The notes beneath the pieces were generated by a model, which was given only the letters and a program-made list of their open reading frames with translations, did no database searches and was not told the DNA's origin. From the NCBI GenBank assembly GCA_964614585.1, contig CAZTLW010000010.1, forward strand, positions 1-31,526: a DNA stretch of 31,526 nucleotides, given 5' to 3'. The DNA is from JAHEFX01 sp964614585 (lineage in GTDB: Bacteria > Actinomycetota > Acidimicrobiia > Spongiisociales > JAENVV01). The translations under genes and the position numbers were made by a program. Position 1 is the first letter of the stretch, and each line of letters opens with the position of its first letter. Shown piece after piece: positions 22,470 to 30,380 of this stretch.

Positions 22470-22517
22470 GCACCACATGTTGTGGTCCCGGAGGGAGCAA
22501 ACCACAACATCTTGTGG
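22470..22517. promoter_or_regulatory. Tandem NrdR boxes upstream of nrdJ
   Basis: GCACCACATGTTGTGG (22470-22485) and CCACAACATCTTGTGG (22502-22517) both fit the NrdR-box pattern acaCwATATaTwGtgt in their conserved positions. They are 16 bp apart (32 bp start to start, three helical turns), as in known NrdR-controlled promoters. They lie just downstream of the -10, where binding would block initiation. Confidence 0.8.
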
Positions 22518-22659
22518 TTTGGAGGGTGTGACCGAGTCCTGACGGCGCCGCCTGCCCCGGCGGCGCCGACCCGACTCCGGCCGGCCATCGGCCCGGCCGT
22601 CGGGCGCCCGACCACGGCGGCAGTGCAGACGGATCGAGACAGCGAGGAGAGCCGGACAC
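22518..22659 (+). other. Structured 5' leader of nrdJ
   Basis: Contains a perfect 9-bp stem with 6-nt loop (22544-22567) and further GC-rich complementary stretches up to about 22612, then the ribosome site GAGGAGA before ATG 22660. Many actinobacterial nrdJ genes have a cobalamin riboswitch, but I cannot find a B12-box consensus here. Confidence 0.4.
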
Positions 22660-25600
22660 ATGGCAGACGGGTTGCAGATCGAGCGGCGTTTCACGACCGC
22701 AGGCACCGATCCCTACGAGGGCATCGAATGGAGTCGCCGCGATTCGCGGATCACGAACCCCGACGGGTCGGTGGTCTTCGAGATGACCGACGTGGAGATC
22801 CCGGCGGGTTGGTCCCAGGTCGCCGCCGACATCATGGTGTCGAAGTACTTCCGCAAGGCCGGCGTCCCCCAGGTCGACCACGACGGCACCCCGCTGCTCG
22901 ACGCCGACGGCGCCCCGATCACGGGGCCGGAGCAGTCGTCGAAGCAGGTCTTCGACCGCCTCGCCGAGACCTGGCGCTGGTGGGGGGAGACCCACGGGTA
23001 CTTCGCCACGACCGACGATGCCCAGGCCTTCTGCGACGAGCTCAAGTACATGCTCGCCACCCAGATGGCGGCCCCCAACTCGCCGCAGTGGTTCAACACC
23101 GGCCACCACCACAAGTACGGCATCGAGGGGCCCGAGAACGGTTTCTGGCGAGCCGACCCCGAGACCGGCGAGACCACCCTCACCGGCACCTCCTACGTGT
23201 ACCCCTCTCCCTTCGCCTGCTTCATCCAGTCGGTCGACGACGACCTCGTCAACGAGGGCGGGATCATGGACCTCTGGGTCCGTGAGGCCCGCCTCTTCAA
23301 GTTCGGGTCGGGGACCGGGACCAACTTCTCGTCCATCCGCTCCGAGGGCGAGCGCCTGTCGGGCGGCGGCACCTCGTCGGGCGTCATGTCCTACCTGAAG
23401 GTGGGCGATCGGGCCGCCGGTGCCATCAAGTCGGGGGGCACCACCCGTCGGGCCGCCAAGATGGTCATCCTCGACCTCGACCACCCCGAGATCGAGGACT
23501 TCATCGACTGGAAGAAGATCGAGGAGGACAAGGCCCGCATCCTCATCGAGGCGGGTGGGTTCCCCGCCGACTTCAACGGCGAGGCCTACGCCACCGTCGC
23601 CGGCCAGAACTCCAACAACTCGGTGCGGGCCACCAACGACTTCATCCGCGCCGTGCTCACCGACGACGACTGGCACCTCACCGAGCGCACCTCGGGCGAG
23701 GTCACCAAGACCGTCAAGGCCCGCGACCTGTGGCGCCGGATCGCCGACGCCGCCTGGGCGTGCGCCGACCCGGGGATGCAGTACCACAGCACGATCAACC
23801 AGTGGCACACGTGCCCGGCCGACGGCGAGATCCGGGGCTCCAACCCGTGCTCGGAGTACATGTTCCTCGACAACACGGCCTGCAACCTGGCCTCGGTCAA
23901 CCTGGTCACCTTCATGCGCGAGGACGGGACCGTCGACGTCGACGCCTACCGGCACGCCATCCGGCTGTGGACCATCGTGCTCGAGATCTCGGTCACGATG
24001 GGCCAGCTGCCGTCGAAGGAGCTCGCCGAGCGCACCTGGGCGTACCGCACGCTCGGCCTCGGCTACGCCAATCTCGGCTCGCTGCTCATGCGGATCGGCC
24101 TCCCGTACGACTCCGACGAGGGCCGGGCGATGGCCGGGGCGCTCACCGCGATCCTGACGGGCCACTCGTACGCCACCTCGGCCGAGGTCGCGGCGGTCAA
24201 GGGCCCGTTCCCGGGGTTCGAGCCGAACCGCGACCACATGCTGCGGGTCATGCGCAACCACCGTCGCGCCGCCTACGACGCCGACCGCGCCGAGTACGAG
24301 GAGGTCGACCACTACGTCATGGGCATCGACGCCGACCTGGCGCCCGACTACCTCGTCGCCGCCGCCCGGGAGTCGTGGGACGAGGCGGTCGAGCTCGGCG
24401 AACGGAACGGCTACCGCAACGCCCAGGCCACGGTGCTCGCCCCGACCGGCACGATCGGCCTGCTCATGGACTGCGACACGACCGGCGTGGAGCCCGACTT
24501 CGCCCTGGTCAAGTTCAAGAAGCTGGCCGGCGGCGGCTACTTCAAGATCATCAACCAGTCGGTGGCGCCGGCCCTGCGCAATCTCGGGTACTCCGAGCCG
24601 CAGATCGCCGAGATGATCACCTACGTGGTCGGCACCTCGTCGCTCGACGGCGCCCCCCACATCAACCGGGAGTCGCTGGCCGCCAAGGGCTTCACCGAGG
24701 CGGACCTCGACGCCATCGAGGCGACCCTGCCCGGCGTCTTCGAGCTGAAGCACGCCTTCAGCCCGTTCGTGCTGGGCGAGGCGCGGATGCGGGCGCTCGG
24801 CTTCGAGCCCGACGAGTACGCCACGTTCGAGTTCGACATGTTGGCTTCGCTCGGCTTCACCCGGGAGCAGATCCGACAGGCGAGCGACGTCATCTGCGGT
24901 CGCCAGACGATCGAGGGGGCGCCCTACCTGGCCGACGGCCACCTGCCGGTGTTCGACTGCGCCAACCGCAACGGCAAGTACGGCGAGCGGTTCATCCACC
25001 ACTCCGGCCACATCAAGATGATGGCCGCCGCGCAGCCGTTCATCTCGGGGGCGATCTCCAAGACGATCAACATGCCCAACGAGGTGACCGCCACCGACAT
25101 CGAGGAGTCCTACATGCTCTCGTGGGAGCTGGGACTCAAGGCGATGGCCCTCTACCGGGACGGATCCAAGGCCTCCCAGCCCCTCTCGTCGTCGTCGGAC
25201 GACGGTGTGTCCGAGGAGGAGGACCTCGAGGTTGCCGAGGCGCTCGAGGAAGAGAAGGCGCTCGCCTGGGGAACGATCCCGGTCGGGCTCTCGCCGACCC
25301 AGGCCTACGCCCGGGGCATGACCCCACCGCGGTTCCTGTTGCCGTCGAGGCGGGCGGGCTGGACCCAGGAGGCCCGGGTCGGTGGCCACAAGGTGTTCCT
25401 GCGCACCGGCGAGTACGAGGACGGCACGCTCGGCGAGTTGTTCATCGACCTGGCCAAGGAGGGGGCGACCCTCCGCGGGGTGCTCGGGTGCTTCGCCATC
25501 GCGGTCTCCAAGGGCCTCCAGTACGGGGTGCCGCTGTCGGAGTACGTGGACACGTTCACGTTCCAGACCTTCGAACCCCGGGGCATGGTCGAGGGCCATC

Positions 25601-26040
25601 CGAACATCAAGATGGCCAACTCGATCATCGACTACATCTTCCGGGCCCTGGCGGTCGAGTACCTGGAGCGCGACGAGTTGGCGCAGGTGCCGCCGGACCG
25701 GTCCGTCTCGGACCTGCCCGAGCCGCCCGTCGGGGCGGCCATCGAGGCCGGCCAGCAGTTGAACCTCGTCGATGCGTCGATGGAGGACGACATCTCGGCC
25801 CAGCAGGAAGCGGCGGCGTTCACCGATTCGCCGGCGGCGGTGGCCCCGGTTCCCGAGCCCGAGCCGGTCGGGGCCGCCCAGGTGGCCCAGACGGCGGACG
25901 CCACGACGGCGGCGGCGCAGGCAGCGCTCGGCGACATGATGGGCGATGCCCCCCTCTGCGACGTGTGCGGCCACATCACGGTCCGCAACGGCAGTTGCTA
26001 CAAGTGCCTGAACTGCGGCAACAGCCTCGGCTGCAGCTGA
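22660..26040 (+). CDS. nrdJ: Adenosylcobalamin-dependent (class II) ribonucleotide reductase
   Basis: Makes deoxyribonucleotides using a B12-derived radical, with no oxygen requirement. It has 1126 residues. The active-site finger loop is N395-x-C397-x-E399 in GSNPCSEYMFLDNTACNLASVNL; C408 of that stretch and C187 (SPFACFIQSVDDD) are the expected redox pair. Other landmarks are AAPNSPQWFNTG, KFGSGTGTNFSSIRS, TLGLGYANLGSLLM, LAPTGTIG and HIKMMAAAQPFISGAISKTINMPN. After an acidic/Ala-rich linker (about 1040-1095) comes a C-terminal CxxC zinc-type motif (CDVCGHITV...CYKCLNCGNSLGC), thought to bind metal and re-reduce the active site. ATG 22660 is preceded by GAGGAGA. Expression is probably repressed by NrdR. 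Confidence 0.96.
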   Translation: MADGLQIERRFTTAGTDPYEGIEWSRRDSRITNPDGSVVFEMTDVEIPAGWSQVAADIMVSKYFRKAGVPQVDHDGTPLLDADGAPITGPEQSSKQVFDRLAETWRWWGETHGYFATTDDAQAFCDELKYMLATQMAAPNSPQWFNTGHHHKYGIEGPENGFWRADPETGETTLTGTSYVYPSPFACFIQSVDDDLVNEGGIMDLWVREARLFKFGSGTGTNFSSIRSEGERLSGGGTSSGVMSYLKVGDRAAGAIKSGGTTRRAAKMVILDLDHPEIEDFIDWKKIEEDKARILIEAGGFPADFNGEAYATVAGQNSNNSVRATNDFIRAVLTDDDWHLTERTSGEVTKTVKARDLWRRIADAAWACADPGMQYHSTINQWHTCPADGEIRGSNPCSEYMFLDNTACNLASVNLVTFMREDGTVDVDAYRHAIRLWTIVLEISVTMGQLPSKELAERTWAYRTLGLGYANLGSLLMRIGLPYDSDEGRAMAGALTAILTGHSYATSAEVAAVKGPFPGFEPNRDHMLRVMRNHRRAAYDADRAEYEEVDHYVMGIDADLAPDYLVAAARESWDEAVELGERNGYRNAQATVLAPTGTIGLLMDCDTTGVEPDFALVKFKKLAGGGYFKIINQSVAPALRNLGYSEPQIAEMITYVVGTSSLDGAPHINRESLAAKGFTEADLDAIEATLPGVFELKHAFSPFVLGEARMRALGFEPDEYATFEFDMLASLGFTREQIRQASDVICGRQTIEGAPYLADGHLPVFDCANRNGKYGERFIHHSGHIKMMAAAQPFISGAISKTINMPNEVTATDIEESYMLSWELGLKAMALYRDGSKASQPLSSSSDDGVSEEEDLEVAEALEEEKALAWGTIPVGLSPTQAYARGMTPPRFLLPSRRAGWTQEARVGGHKVFLRTGEYEDGTLGELFIDLAKEGATLRGVLGCFAIAVSKGLQYGVPLSEYVDTFTFQTFEPRGMVEGHPNIKMANSIIDYIFRALAVEYLERDELAQVPPDRSVSDLPEPPVGAAIEAGQQLNLVDASMEDDISAQQEAAAFTDSPAAVAPVPEPEPVGAAQVAQTADATTAAAQAALGDMMGDAPLCDVCGHITVRNGSCYKCLNCGNSLGCS

Positions 26041-26062
26041 GTTCCGACACACCGATCCACAC

Positions 26063-26092
26063 CCGCACCCCCGCCGGCCGGCGGGGGTGCGG
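26063..26092 (+). terminator. Terminator hairpin after nrdJ
   Basis: Two exactly complementary 15-nt arms, CCGCACCCCCGCCGG and its inverse, directly abutting; 23 nt after the stop codon. No T-tract, as is common in high-GC Actinobacteria. Confidence 0.72.
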
Positions 26093-26217
26093 CGCGTCGT
26101 CACCGAACATTCACCCGGAATCCGATGCGGAACCGGGGGCGGCATGAGAAGATGGAAATACGACCAAACGGTGAACGGCAGATGAACGCCGACCGCCGTG
26201 CGCAGAAGGGGGCCGCC

Positions 26218-26559
26218 ATGGCCGAGTTCGCCACCGACGACATCGCCTTCCTCGATCGCCTCGATCGCCACCCGGGGTGGGCCTTCATGCCCGACGCCTC
26301 TCCCGACGAGCGCATCCGAGCCCTCGCCGGGTTCCTCCGCCACTACTCCAGTCGGATGGGCTCCGCCGCCGAGCAGGCCACGTGGCTGGCGAACTGGATC
26401 GATGACCACGCCGACGACGCCGACGTGTTGGGTCTGGCGGGCGAGCACCTCTGCGCGCTGATCGATGACCTGGACGGCGCCGTCGCCTACGCCGCCGCCG
26501 AACTGGTGCTGGCCCTGCGTGCGGCGGCCGTGACGGACGGCACCGGGCCGGAGGCGTAA
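26218..26559 (+). CDS. Small protein of unknown function
   Basis: 113 residues, acidic, all-helical by composition: MAEFATDDIAFLDRLDRHPGWAFMPDASPDERIRALAGFLRHYSSRMGS, then a Trp-rich helix ATWLANWIDDHADDADVLGLAGEHLCALIDDLDGAVAYAAAELVLALRAA. I recognise no family. ATG 26218 is preferred because AGAAGGGG lies 6-7 nt upstream; in-frame ATGs at 26125 and 26182 are possible and would add up to 31 residues. Base composition and codon use match neighbours, so it is probably real. Its TAA stop doubles as the first bases of the -10 hexamer of the next gene. Confidence 0.55.
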   Translation: MAEFATDDIAFLDRLDRHPGWAFMPDASPDERIRALAGFLRHYSSRMGSAAEQATWLANWIDDHADDADVLGLAGEHLCALIDDLDGAVAYAAAELVLALRAAAVTDGTGPEA

Positions 26560-26562
26560 CCT
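26557..26562 (+). promoter_or_regulatory. -10 element of the crotonase gene (leaderless type)
   Basis: TAACCT with 8 nt to ATG 26571; TAA is the stop codon of the preceding gene. Confidence 0.6.
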
Positions 26563-26570
26563 CGGCCACC

Positions 26571-27353
26571 ATGGCAGACGTCGAGGTGCGCGACGCCGAC
26601 GGGGTCAACGTCGTCACCCTGTCCCGGCCTGATTCGCTCAACGCCCTCACCCTCGAGTTGCTCGATGCGTTGCTCGGCGCCTTCGACCGGGCGCAGTCGG
26701 TGGGTGCCCCGGTGGTCGTCACCGGGTCCGGTCGGGCGTTCTGCGCCGGGGCCGACCTCGCCGCGCTCGCCGACGCGCCCTCCGGCGGCACGCTCGGTGC
26801 GACGGTGGCCCGACGCATGCAGACCCACTTCAACGAGGTGCCTCGACGCATCGCCAGCCTCGGCGTCCCGGTGGTGGCCGCCGTCAACGGTGTGACGGCC
26901 GGCGGTGGCATCGGGCTGGCCCTTGCCGCCGACGTGGTGCTGGCGGGTACGTCGGCATCGTTCACCAACGTCTTCGCCCAACAGCTCGGACTCATCCCCG
27001 ACATGGGCGCCTCGTGGGCGGTCCCGCGGGCGATCGGTCGATCCCGGGCCCAGGCGTGGGCCCTGTTGGGAGACCGGATCGATGCGGCCACGGCGGCATC
27101 GTGGGGACTGGTCCACGAGGTCGTCGCCGACGACGACCTCGTGGCCGCCGCCACCGACGTCGCCCGCCGGCTCGGTCGGCTGCCTGCCGCGACGCTCCTC
27201 GCCGTGCGACGGTCGGTCGAGGAGTCGACCGCCCCGCTGGCCGAGGCCCTGGTGGCCGAGTGGGAGACGCAGGCCGATCTCATCGACCGCGGTCACCTCG
27301 TCGAGGGCATCGACGCCTTCTTCGCCGGTCGTCGGCCCGAGTTCGGGGCCTGA
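26571..27353 (+). CDS. Enoyl-CoA hydratase/isomerase (crotonase) family, PaaG-like
   Basis: 260-residue crotonase-fold protein acting on acyl-CoA thioesters. The oxyanion-hole segments are GSGRAFCAGADLAAL (about 52-66) and VNGVTAGGGIGLALAADV. The two glutamates of classical enoyl-CoA hydratase are not conserved (G115 and F135 in their places). Instead D144 lies in GLIPDMGASW, the position and context used by PaaG-type 1,2-epoxyphenylacetyl-CoA isomerases and delta3-delta2 enoyl-CoA isomerases. An isomerase is therefore more likely than a hydratase; the substrate is open, and no other paa gene is in the window. Its C-terminal helix region (VRRSVEESTAPLAEAL, EGIDAFFAGRRPEF) is standard. Confidence 0.88.
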   Translation: MADVEVRDADGVNVVTLSRPDSLNALTLELLDALLGAFDRAQSVGAPVVVTGSGRAFCAGADLAALADAPSGGTLGATVARRMQTHFNEVPRRIASLGVPVVAAVNGVTAGGGIGLALAADVVLAGTSASFTNVFAQQLGLIPDMGASWAVPRAIGRSRAQAWALLGDRIDAATAASWGLVHEVVADDDLVAAATDVARRLGRLPAATLLAVRRSVEESTAPLAEALVAEWETQADLIDRGHLVEGIDAFFAGRRPEFGA

Positions 27354-27377
27354 CGCGGAGGTGAATGACAAAATCGA

Positions 27378-27400
27378 CTTACGCGTCGGCGACGCGTAAG
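27378..27400. promoter_or_regulatory. Perfect 23-bp palindrome upstream of pfkA
   Basis: CTTACGCGTCG and its exact inverse separated by one G. It lies 25 nt after the crotonase stop and 29 nt before the pfkA -10. The position fits a regulator site; a terminator is less likely since there is no real loop. Confidence 0.6.
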
Positions 27401-27429
27401 GGGCCGGTGGCCTCGGACCGGGCCGGGCC

Positions 27430-27435
27430 TAACGT
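27430..27435 (+). promoter_or_regulatory. -10 element of pfkA (leaderless type)
   Basis: TAACGT with 8 nt to ATG 27444. Confidence 0.63.
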
Positions 27436-27443
27436 GCCTGCCC

Positions 27444-28526
27444 ATGGAACGGATCGCGGTCCTCACGAGCGGCGGCGACGCCCCCGGCATGAATGCCGCC
27501 ATCCGGGCGATCGTGAAGGTGGCGGCGAGCCGCGGCATCCCCTGTACGGGGGTCGAACGCGGCTTCGACGGCCTCATCGACGGCCAGTTCATAGACCTCA
27601 CCCGAACCACGCCGGAGGGATTGGTGCCGGTGCGCGGGGTGCAGCGGGCCGGCAACGCCGGGGGGACGATGCTCGGTTCGGCCCGCTCGGACCGGTTCCG
27701 GACGCCCGAGGGCCGCGCCGAGGCGGCGACGCGTCTCGCCGACGCGAGGGTCGACGGGCTGGTCGTCATCGGTGGCAACGGGTCCCTGACCGGCGCCCAC
27801 CTCCTCGCGGCGGAGACAGGTACCCGCGTCGTCGGGCTGCCGGGGTCCATCGACAACGACGTCGGTTGCACCGCCTCGGCGATCGGCGTCGACACCGCCC
27901 TCAACACGATCGTCGATGCCTGCGACCGCATCGCCGACACCGCCCAGGCCCACCAGCGGGCCTTCATCGTCGAGGTCATGGGCCGCCAGTCCGGGTACCT
28001 GGCCATGACGTCGGCGGTCGCCAGCGCCGCCGACGGGGTGCTCCTGCCCGAGATCGATCGGAGCCGCGAGGAGATCCTTGCCAACACCTCGGCGCTCACG
28101 CTGCGGGCCTTCGCCACCGACCGACTCAAGAGCCACGTCCTGATCATCAAGGCCGAGGGCGTGGACTACCCGTGCACCGATCTCGCGGCCGACCTCGAGG
28201 ACCGGCTGGCGGGCACCCAGGTGGACGTGCGTGCCACCGTGCTCGGTCACGTCCAGCGGGGTGGTCGACCCTCCAGTTTCGACCGGATGATCGCCGGCCG
28301 GATGGGGTTGGTGGCGGTCGAGTCCCTGGTCGACGAGGTGACCGACCGGATGGTCGCCTGGCAGGCCACGGTGCGGGGTGGTGAGAGCACCAGCGACCCC
28401 CAGTTGCGGCTCTTCCCGCTCGCCGAGGTGCTGGCCGAGACCAGTGCCATGGCCGACGGCACGTCCTGGGTCACCCGCTGGCGGGCCGAGCGCATGGAGG
28501 CGATCCACGGGATCCTCGCCCTCTGA
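27444..28526 (+). CDS. pfkA: 6-phosphofructokinase, PfkA family
   Basis: Phosphorylates fructose 6-phosphate to the 1,6-bisphosphate in glycolysis. It has 360 residues. Motifs in order: LTSGGDAPGMNAAIRA (G10-G11 phosphate loop), VVIGGNGSLTGA, PGSIDNDVGCT with catalytic D137, EVMGRQSGYLA, KAEGVDYP and LGHVQRGGRPSSFDR. G134 (PGS, not PKT) and G113 of GGNGS predict ATP rather than pyrophosphate as donor. Residue 112 is Asn where E. coli PfkA has the Mg-contacting Asp103, a variant seen in parts of the family. The ATG is fixed by TAACGT 8 nt upstream. The gene ends 11 nt before a strong hairpin shared with the convergent nucleoside hydrolase gene. Confidence 0.94.
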   Translation: MERIAVLTSGGDAPGMNAAIRAIVKVAASRGIPCTGVERGFDGLIDGQFIDLTRTTPEGLVPVRGVQRAGNAGGTMLGSARSDRFRTPEGRAEAATRLADARVDGLVVIGGNGSLTGAHLLAAETGTRVVGLPGSIDNDVGCTASAIGVDTALNTIVDACDRIADTAQAHQRAFIVEVMGRQSGYLAMTSAVASAADGVLLPEIDRSREEILANTSALTLRAFATDRLKSHVLIIKAEGVDYPCTDLAADLEDRLAGTQVDVRATVLGHVQRGGRPSSFDRMIAGRMGLVAVESLVDEVTDRMVAWQATVRGGESTSDPQLRLFPLAEVLAETSAMADGTSWVTRWRAERMEAIHGILAL

Positions 28527-28536
28527 GCCCCATCCC

Positions 28537-28589
28537 CCGTTCTTGTGTCGTCCAGCCCTGTATGAGGGGGCTGAGCGACACGAGAACGG
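28537..28589. terminator. Terminator-type hairpin between convergent pfkA and nucleoside hydrolase genes
   Basis: Arms 28537-28558 and 28568-28589 pair over 22 positions with two G-U pairs (as plus-strand RNA), one mismatch and a 9-nt loop. It begins 11 nt after the pfkA stop and touches the stop of the minus-strand gene. It pairs better as plus-strand RNA, so it mainly serves pfkA. Its arms (GTTCTTGTGTCGTCCAGCC) resemble the repeat at 20951. Confidence 0.7.
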
Positions 28590-29513
28590 TCAGGGGAGCC
28601 GGTACAGGCGCTCGAGCAGTCGGTCCCGGAACGTCTCGCCGTCGATGTCGACCGCCACGTGGCAGTTGGGCGGCCGCCCGGTCACCCGGTTCACGTCGAC
28701 GACGGTCGCGCCCCGGGTCAGCGGGGAGGCGCTCTCGATGGCCACGTTGAGGTGTTGGGTCGCCACCAGGTCCGGCCACACCACGTGGGCCACCGCGACG
28801 GCGTCGTGCACCGGCGAGGCGTCGAGTCCGTAGACCTCCCGGTGGAACCGGCCGAAGAACTCGAGGAGGTCGGCGACGAACCCCGCCGTCGCACCCCGGG
28901 AGCGATCCACGTCGCCGGGGCCCACCAGCGCCTGGTGGGTGACGTCGAGGCCGACCATCGTGACGTCCAGACCCGACTCGAAGACCACCTCGGCCGCCTC
29001 GGGATCCGCCCAGACGTTGAACTCGGCCGCCGGGGTGATGTTGGAGACGGCCACCCCACCACCCATGAGGACCACCCGCTGCAGACCTGCGGCGGCCCCC
29101 GGGTGGCGGCGGAGGAACAGGGCGACGTTGGTCAGCGGCCCCGTTGCCACGAGTGTGGGGGGCTCGGGCGAGGCCTCGACCATGCGGGCGAGGAAGTCGA
29201 CGGCGTGCTCGTCGAGCGGCGGCGTCGCCGGCTCGGGGAGGCTCGGCCCCTCCATCCCCGATGCCCCGTGGACGTGGTCGGCGATGACGAGCGGTCGGAC
29301 GAGGGGGTGGTCGGCGCCCGGCGCCACCCCGACGTCGGTGCGGCCCACCGACTCGAGCACCTGGAGGGCGTTGCGGGTCGTGTTGGCGAGACCCGAATTG
29401 CCGCCGACGGTGGTGACCCCCAGCACCTCGACCTCGGGGCTGGCGAGGGCGAGCAGGATGGCGATGGCGTCGTCGTGGCCGGGGTCGCAGTCGATCAGCA
29501 GGGGGATGGGCAT
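28590..29513 (-). CDS. Inosine/uridine-preferring nucleoside hydrolase (RihA-like)
   Basis: Cleaves the N-glycosidic bond of ribonucleosides to free base plus ribose. It has 307 residues. The calcium-binding N-terminus is LIDCDPGHDDAIAI (D10, D14, D15), as in E. coli RihA. Other residues are H82 (VHG), the NxxxE-type loop AEFNVWADPEAA, and H236-D237 in DASPVHDAVAVAH, whose His is typical of group I pyrimidine-preferring hydrolases. ATG 29513 is preceded by GGAGG 4 nt upstream and lies inside the 3' end of the ribokinase gene (19-nt overlap), so the two are co-translated. Confidence 0.92.
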   Translation of the reverse strand: MPIPLLIDCDPGHDDAIAILLALASPEVEVLGVTTVGGNSGLANTTRNALQVLESVGRTDVGVAPGADHPLVRPLVIADHVHGASGMEGPSLPEPATPPLDEHAVDFLARMVEASPEPPTLVATGPLTNVALFLRRHPGAAAGLQRVVLMGGGVAVSNITPAAEFNVWADPEAAEVVFESGLDVTMVGLDVTHQALVGPGDVDRSRGATAGFVADLLEFFGRFHREVYGLDASPVHDAVAVAHVVWPDLVATQHLNVAIESASPLTRGATVVDVNRVTGRPPNCHVAVDIDGETFRDRLLERLYRLP

Positions 29514-30346
29514 CGGGCCTCCACGTCGGCTCGGGTGGGCAGCGAGGGCTGGGCGCCGGGCCGCTCGGTGGCGAGGGCCCCGGCGGTGACCGCCATCACG
29601 AGGGCCCGTTCGAGGTCGGCGCCCCCGGCCAGTTCGGTGACGAGCGCCCCGCAGAAGGCATCGCCGGCACCGACCGTGTCGACCACGTCGACGAGGGGCG
29701 GGCTGGCGGCCAGCCGCCGTCCGCCTCGGTGGGCCACCGCCCCGGCCGCTCCCAGGGTGGTGACGACCAACCCGTCGAAGCCGGCCAGCGCCGACCCGAG
29801 CGCCGCCCGCTCCCTCTCGTTCACGATCACGCAGTCGCAGTGGGCGAACAGCGGCGCGGCCCCGTCGTCGGCGGGGGCGACATTCAGGCAGCGGAGCCCG
29901 GTGGCCCGCCGCAGGGCGGCGTCGACGGTGGTGAGGGGGACCTCCAGTTGGACCAACAGGGCGTCGGCGTCGATCACCTCGGGTAGGTGCGACGTCGAGA
30001 GGGCCGCGTTGGCGCCGGGTGCCACGACGATCTGGTTCTCCCCGTCGCCGTCGACGGCGATGAGGGCGACGCCGGTCGGTTCGTCGACCCGAAGGACGTC
30101 GAGCAGGAGGCCCGAGGCGGCCTCGAGGAGTGCGGTGGCGGCGGCGGCCTCGGGGTCGCGTCCCACCGCGGCGGTGAACATGACCTCGGCGCCGAGGCGG
30201 GCGGCGGCGAGGGCCTGGTTAGCGCCCTTGCCGCCCGGGTGGCGGGCCAGCCGCGCCCCGCCGACCGTCTCACCCGGCGCCGGCAGGCGCGCGGCGGTGG
30301 CGACGAGGTCGAGGTTCACGGATCCGACGACGTGCACCGACGGCAT
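29495..30346 (-). CDS. rbsK: Ribokinase (PfkB family)
   Basis: Phosphorylates D-ribose to ribose 5-phosphate. It has 283 residues, slightly shorter than the typical 300-310. Motifs: GSVNLDLVA and the first PfkB signature HPGGKGANQALAAARLGA, VAPGANAAL, NERERAAL, VVTTLGAAGAV, and the second signature DTVGAGDAFCGAL with catalytic base D229. Because the overlapping downstream gene is a nucleoside hydrolase, the pair forms a compact route from ribonucleosides to ribose 5-phosphate. Another sugar-kinase specificity cannot be excluded. ATG 30346 has TAGGCT 6 nt upstream. No permease for ribose is adjacent; the divergent TSUP gene is a different type of transporter. Confidence 0.88.
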   Translation of the reverse strand: MPSVHVVGSVNLDLVATAARLPAPGETVGGARLARHPGGKGANQALAAARLGAEVMFTAAVGRDPEAAAATALLEAASGLLLDVLRVDEPTGVALIAVDGDGENQIVVAPGANAALSTSHLPEVIDADALLVQLEVPLTTVDAALRRATGLRCLNVAPADDGAAPLFAHCDCVIVNERERAALGSALAGFDGLVVTTLGAAGAVAHRGGRRLAASPPLVDVVDTVGAGDAFCGALVTELAGGADLERALVMAVTAGALATERPGAQPSLPTRADVEARCPSPC

Positions 30347-30352
30347 GGGGCC

Positions 30353-30358
30353 AGCCTA
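30353..30358 (-). promoter_or_regulatory. -10 element of the ribokinase gene (leaderless type)
   Basis: TAGGCT on the minus strand with 6 nt to ATG 30346; only 7 nt from the divergent -10 of the TSUP gene. Confidence 0.65.
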
Positions 30359-30365
30359 CGGCCGC

Positions 30366-30371
30366 TACCGT
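30366..30371 (+). promoter_or_regulatory. -10 element of the TSUP permease gene (leaderless type)
   Basis: TACCGT with 9 nt to ATG 30381. Confidence 0.63.
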
Positions 30372-30380
30372 CGCCGGCCC

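Noticed and set aside
22518..22659. Cobalamin riboswitch before nrdJ
   Set aside because: Expected from relatives, but I could not find the conserved B12-box core; only GC-rich stems are evident.
22261..26448. 1395-codon open frame antisense to nrdJ
   Set aside because: Arises from high-GC codon bias of nrdJ. The translation is Val/Gly/Leu/Arg-rich without family motifs, while nrdJ on the other strand is fully conserved.
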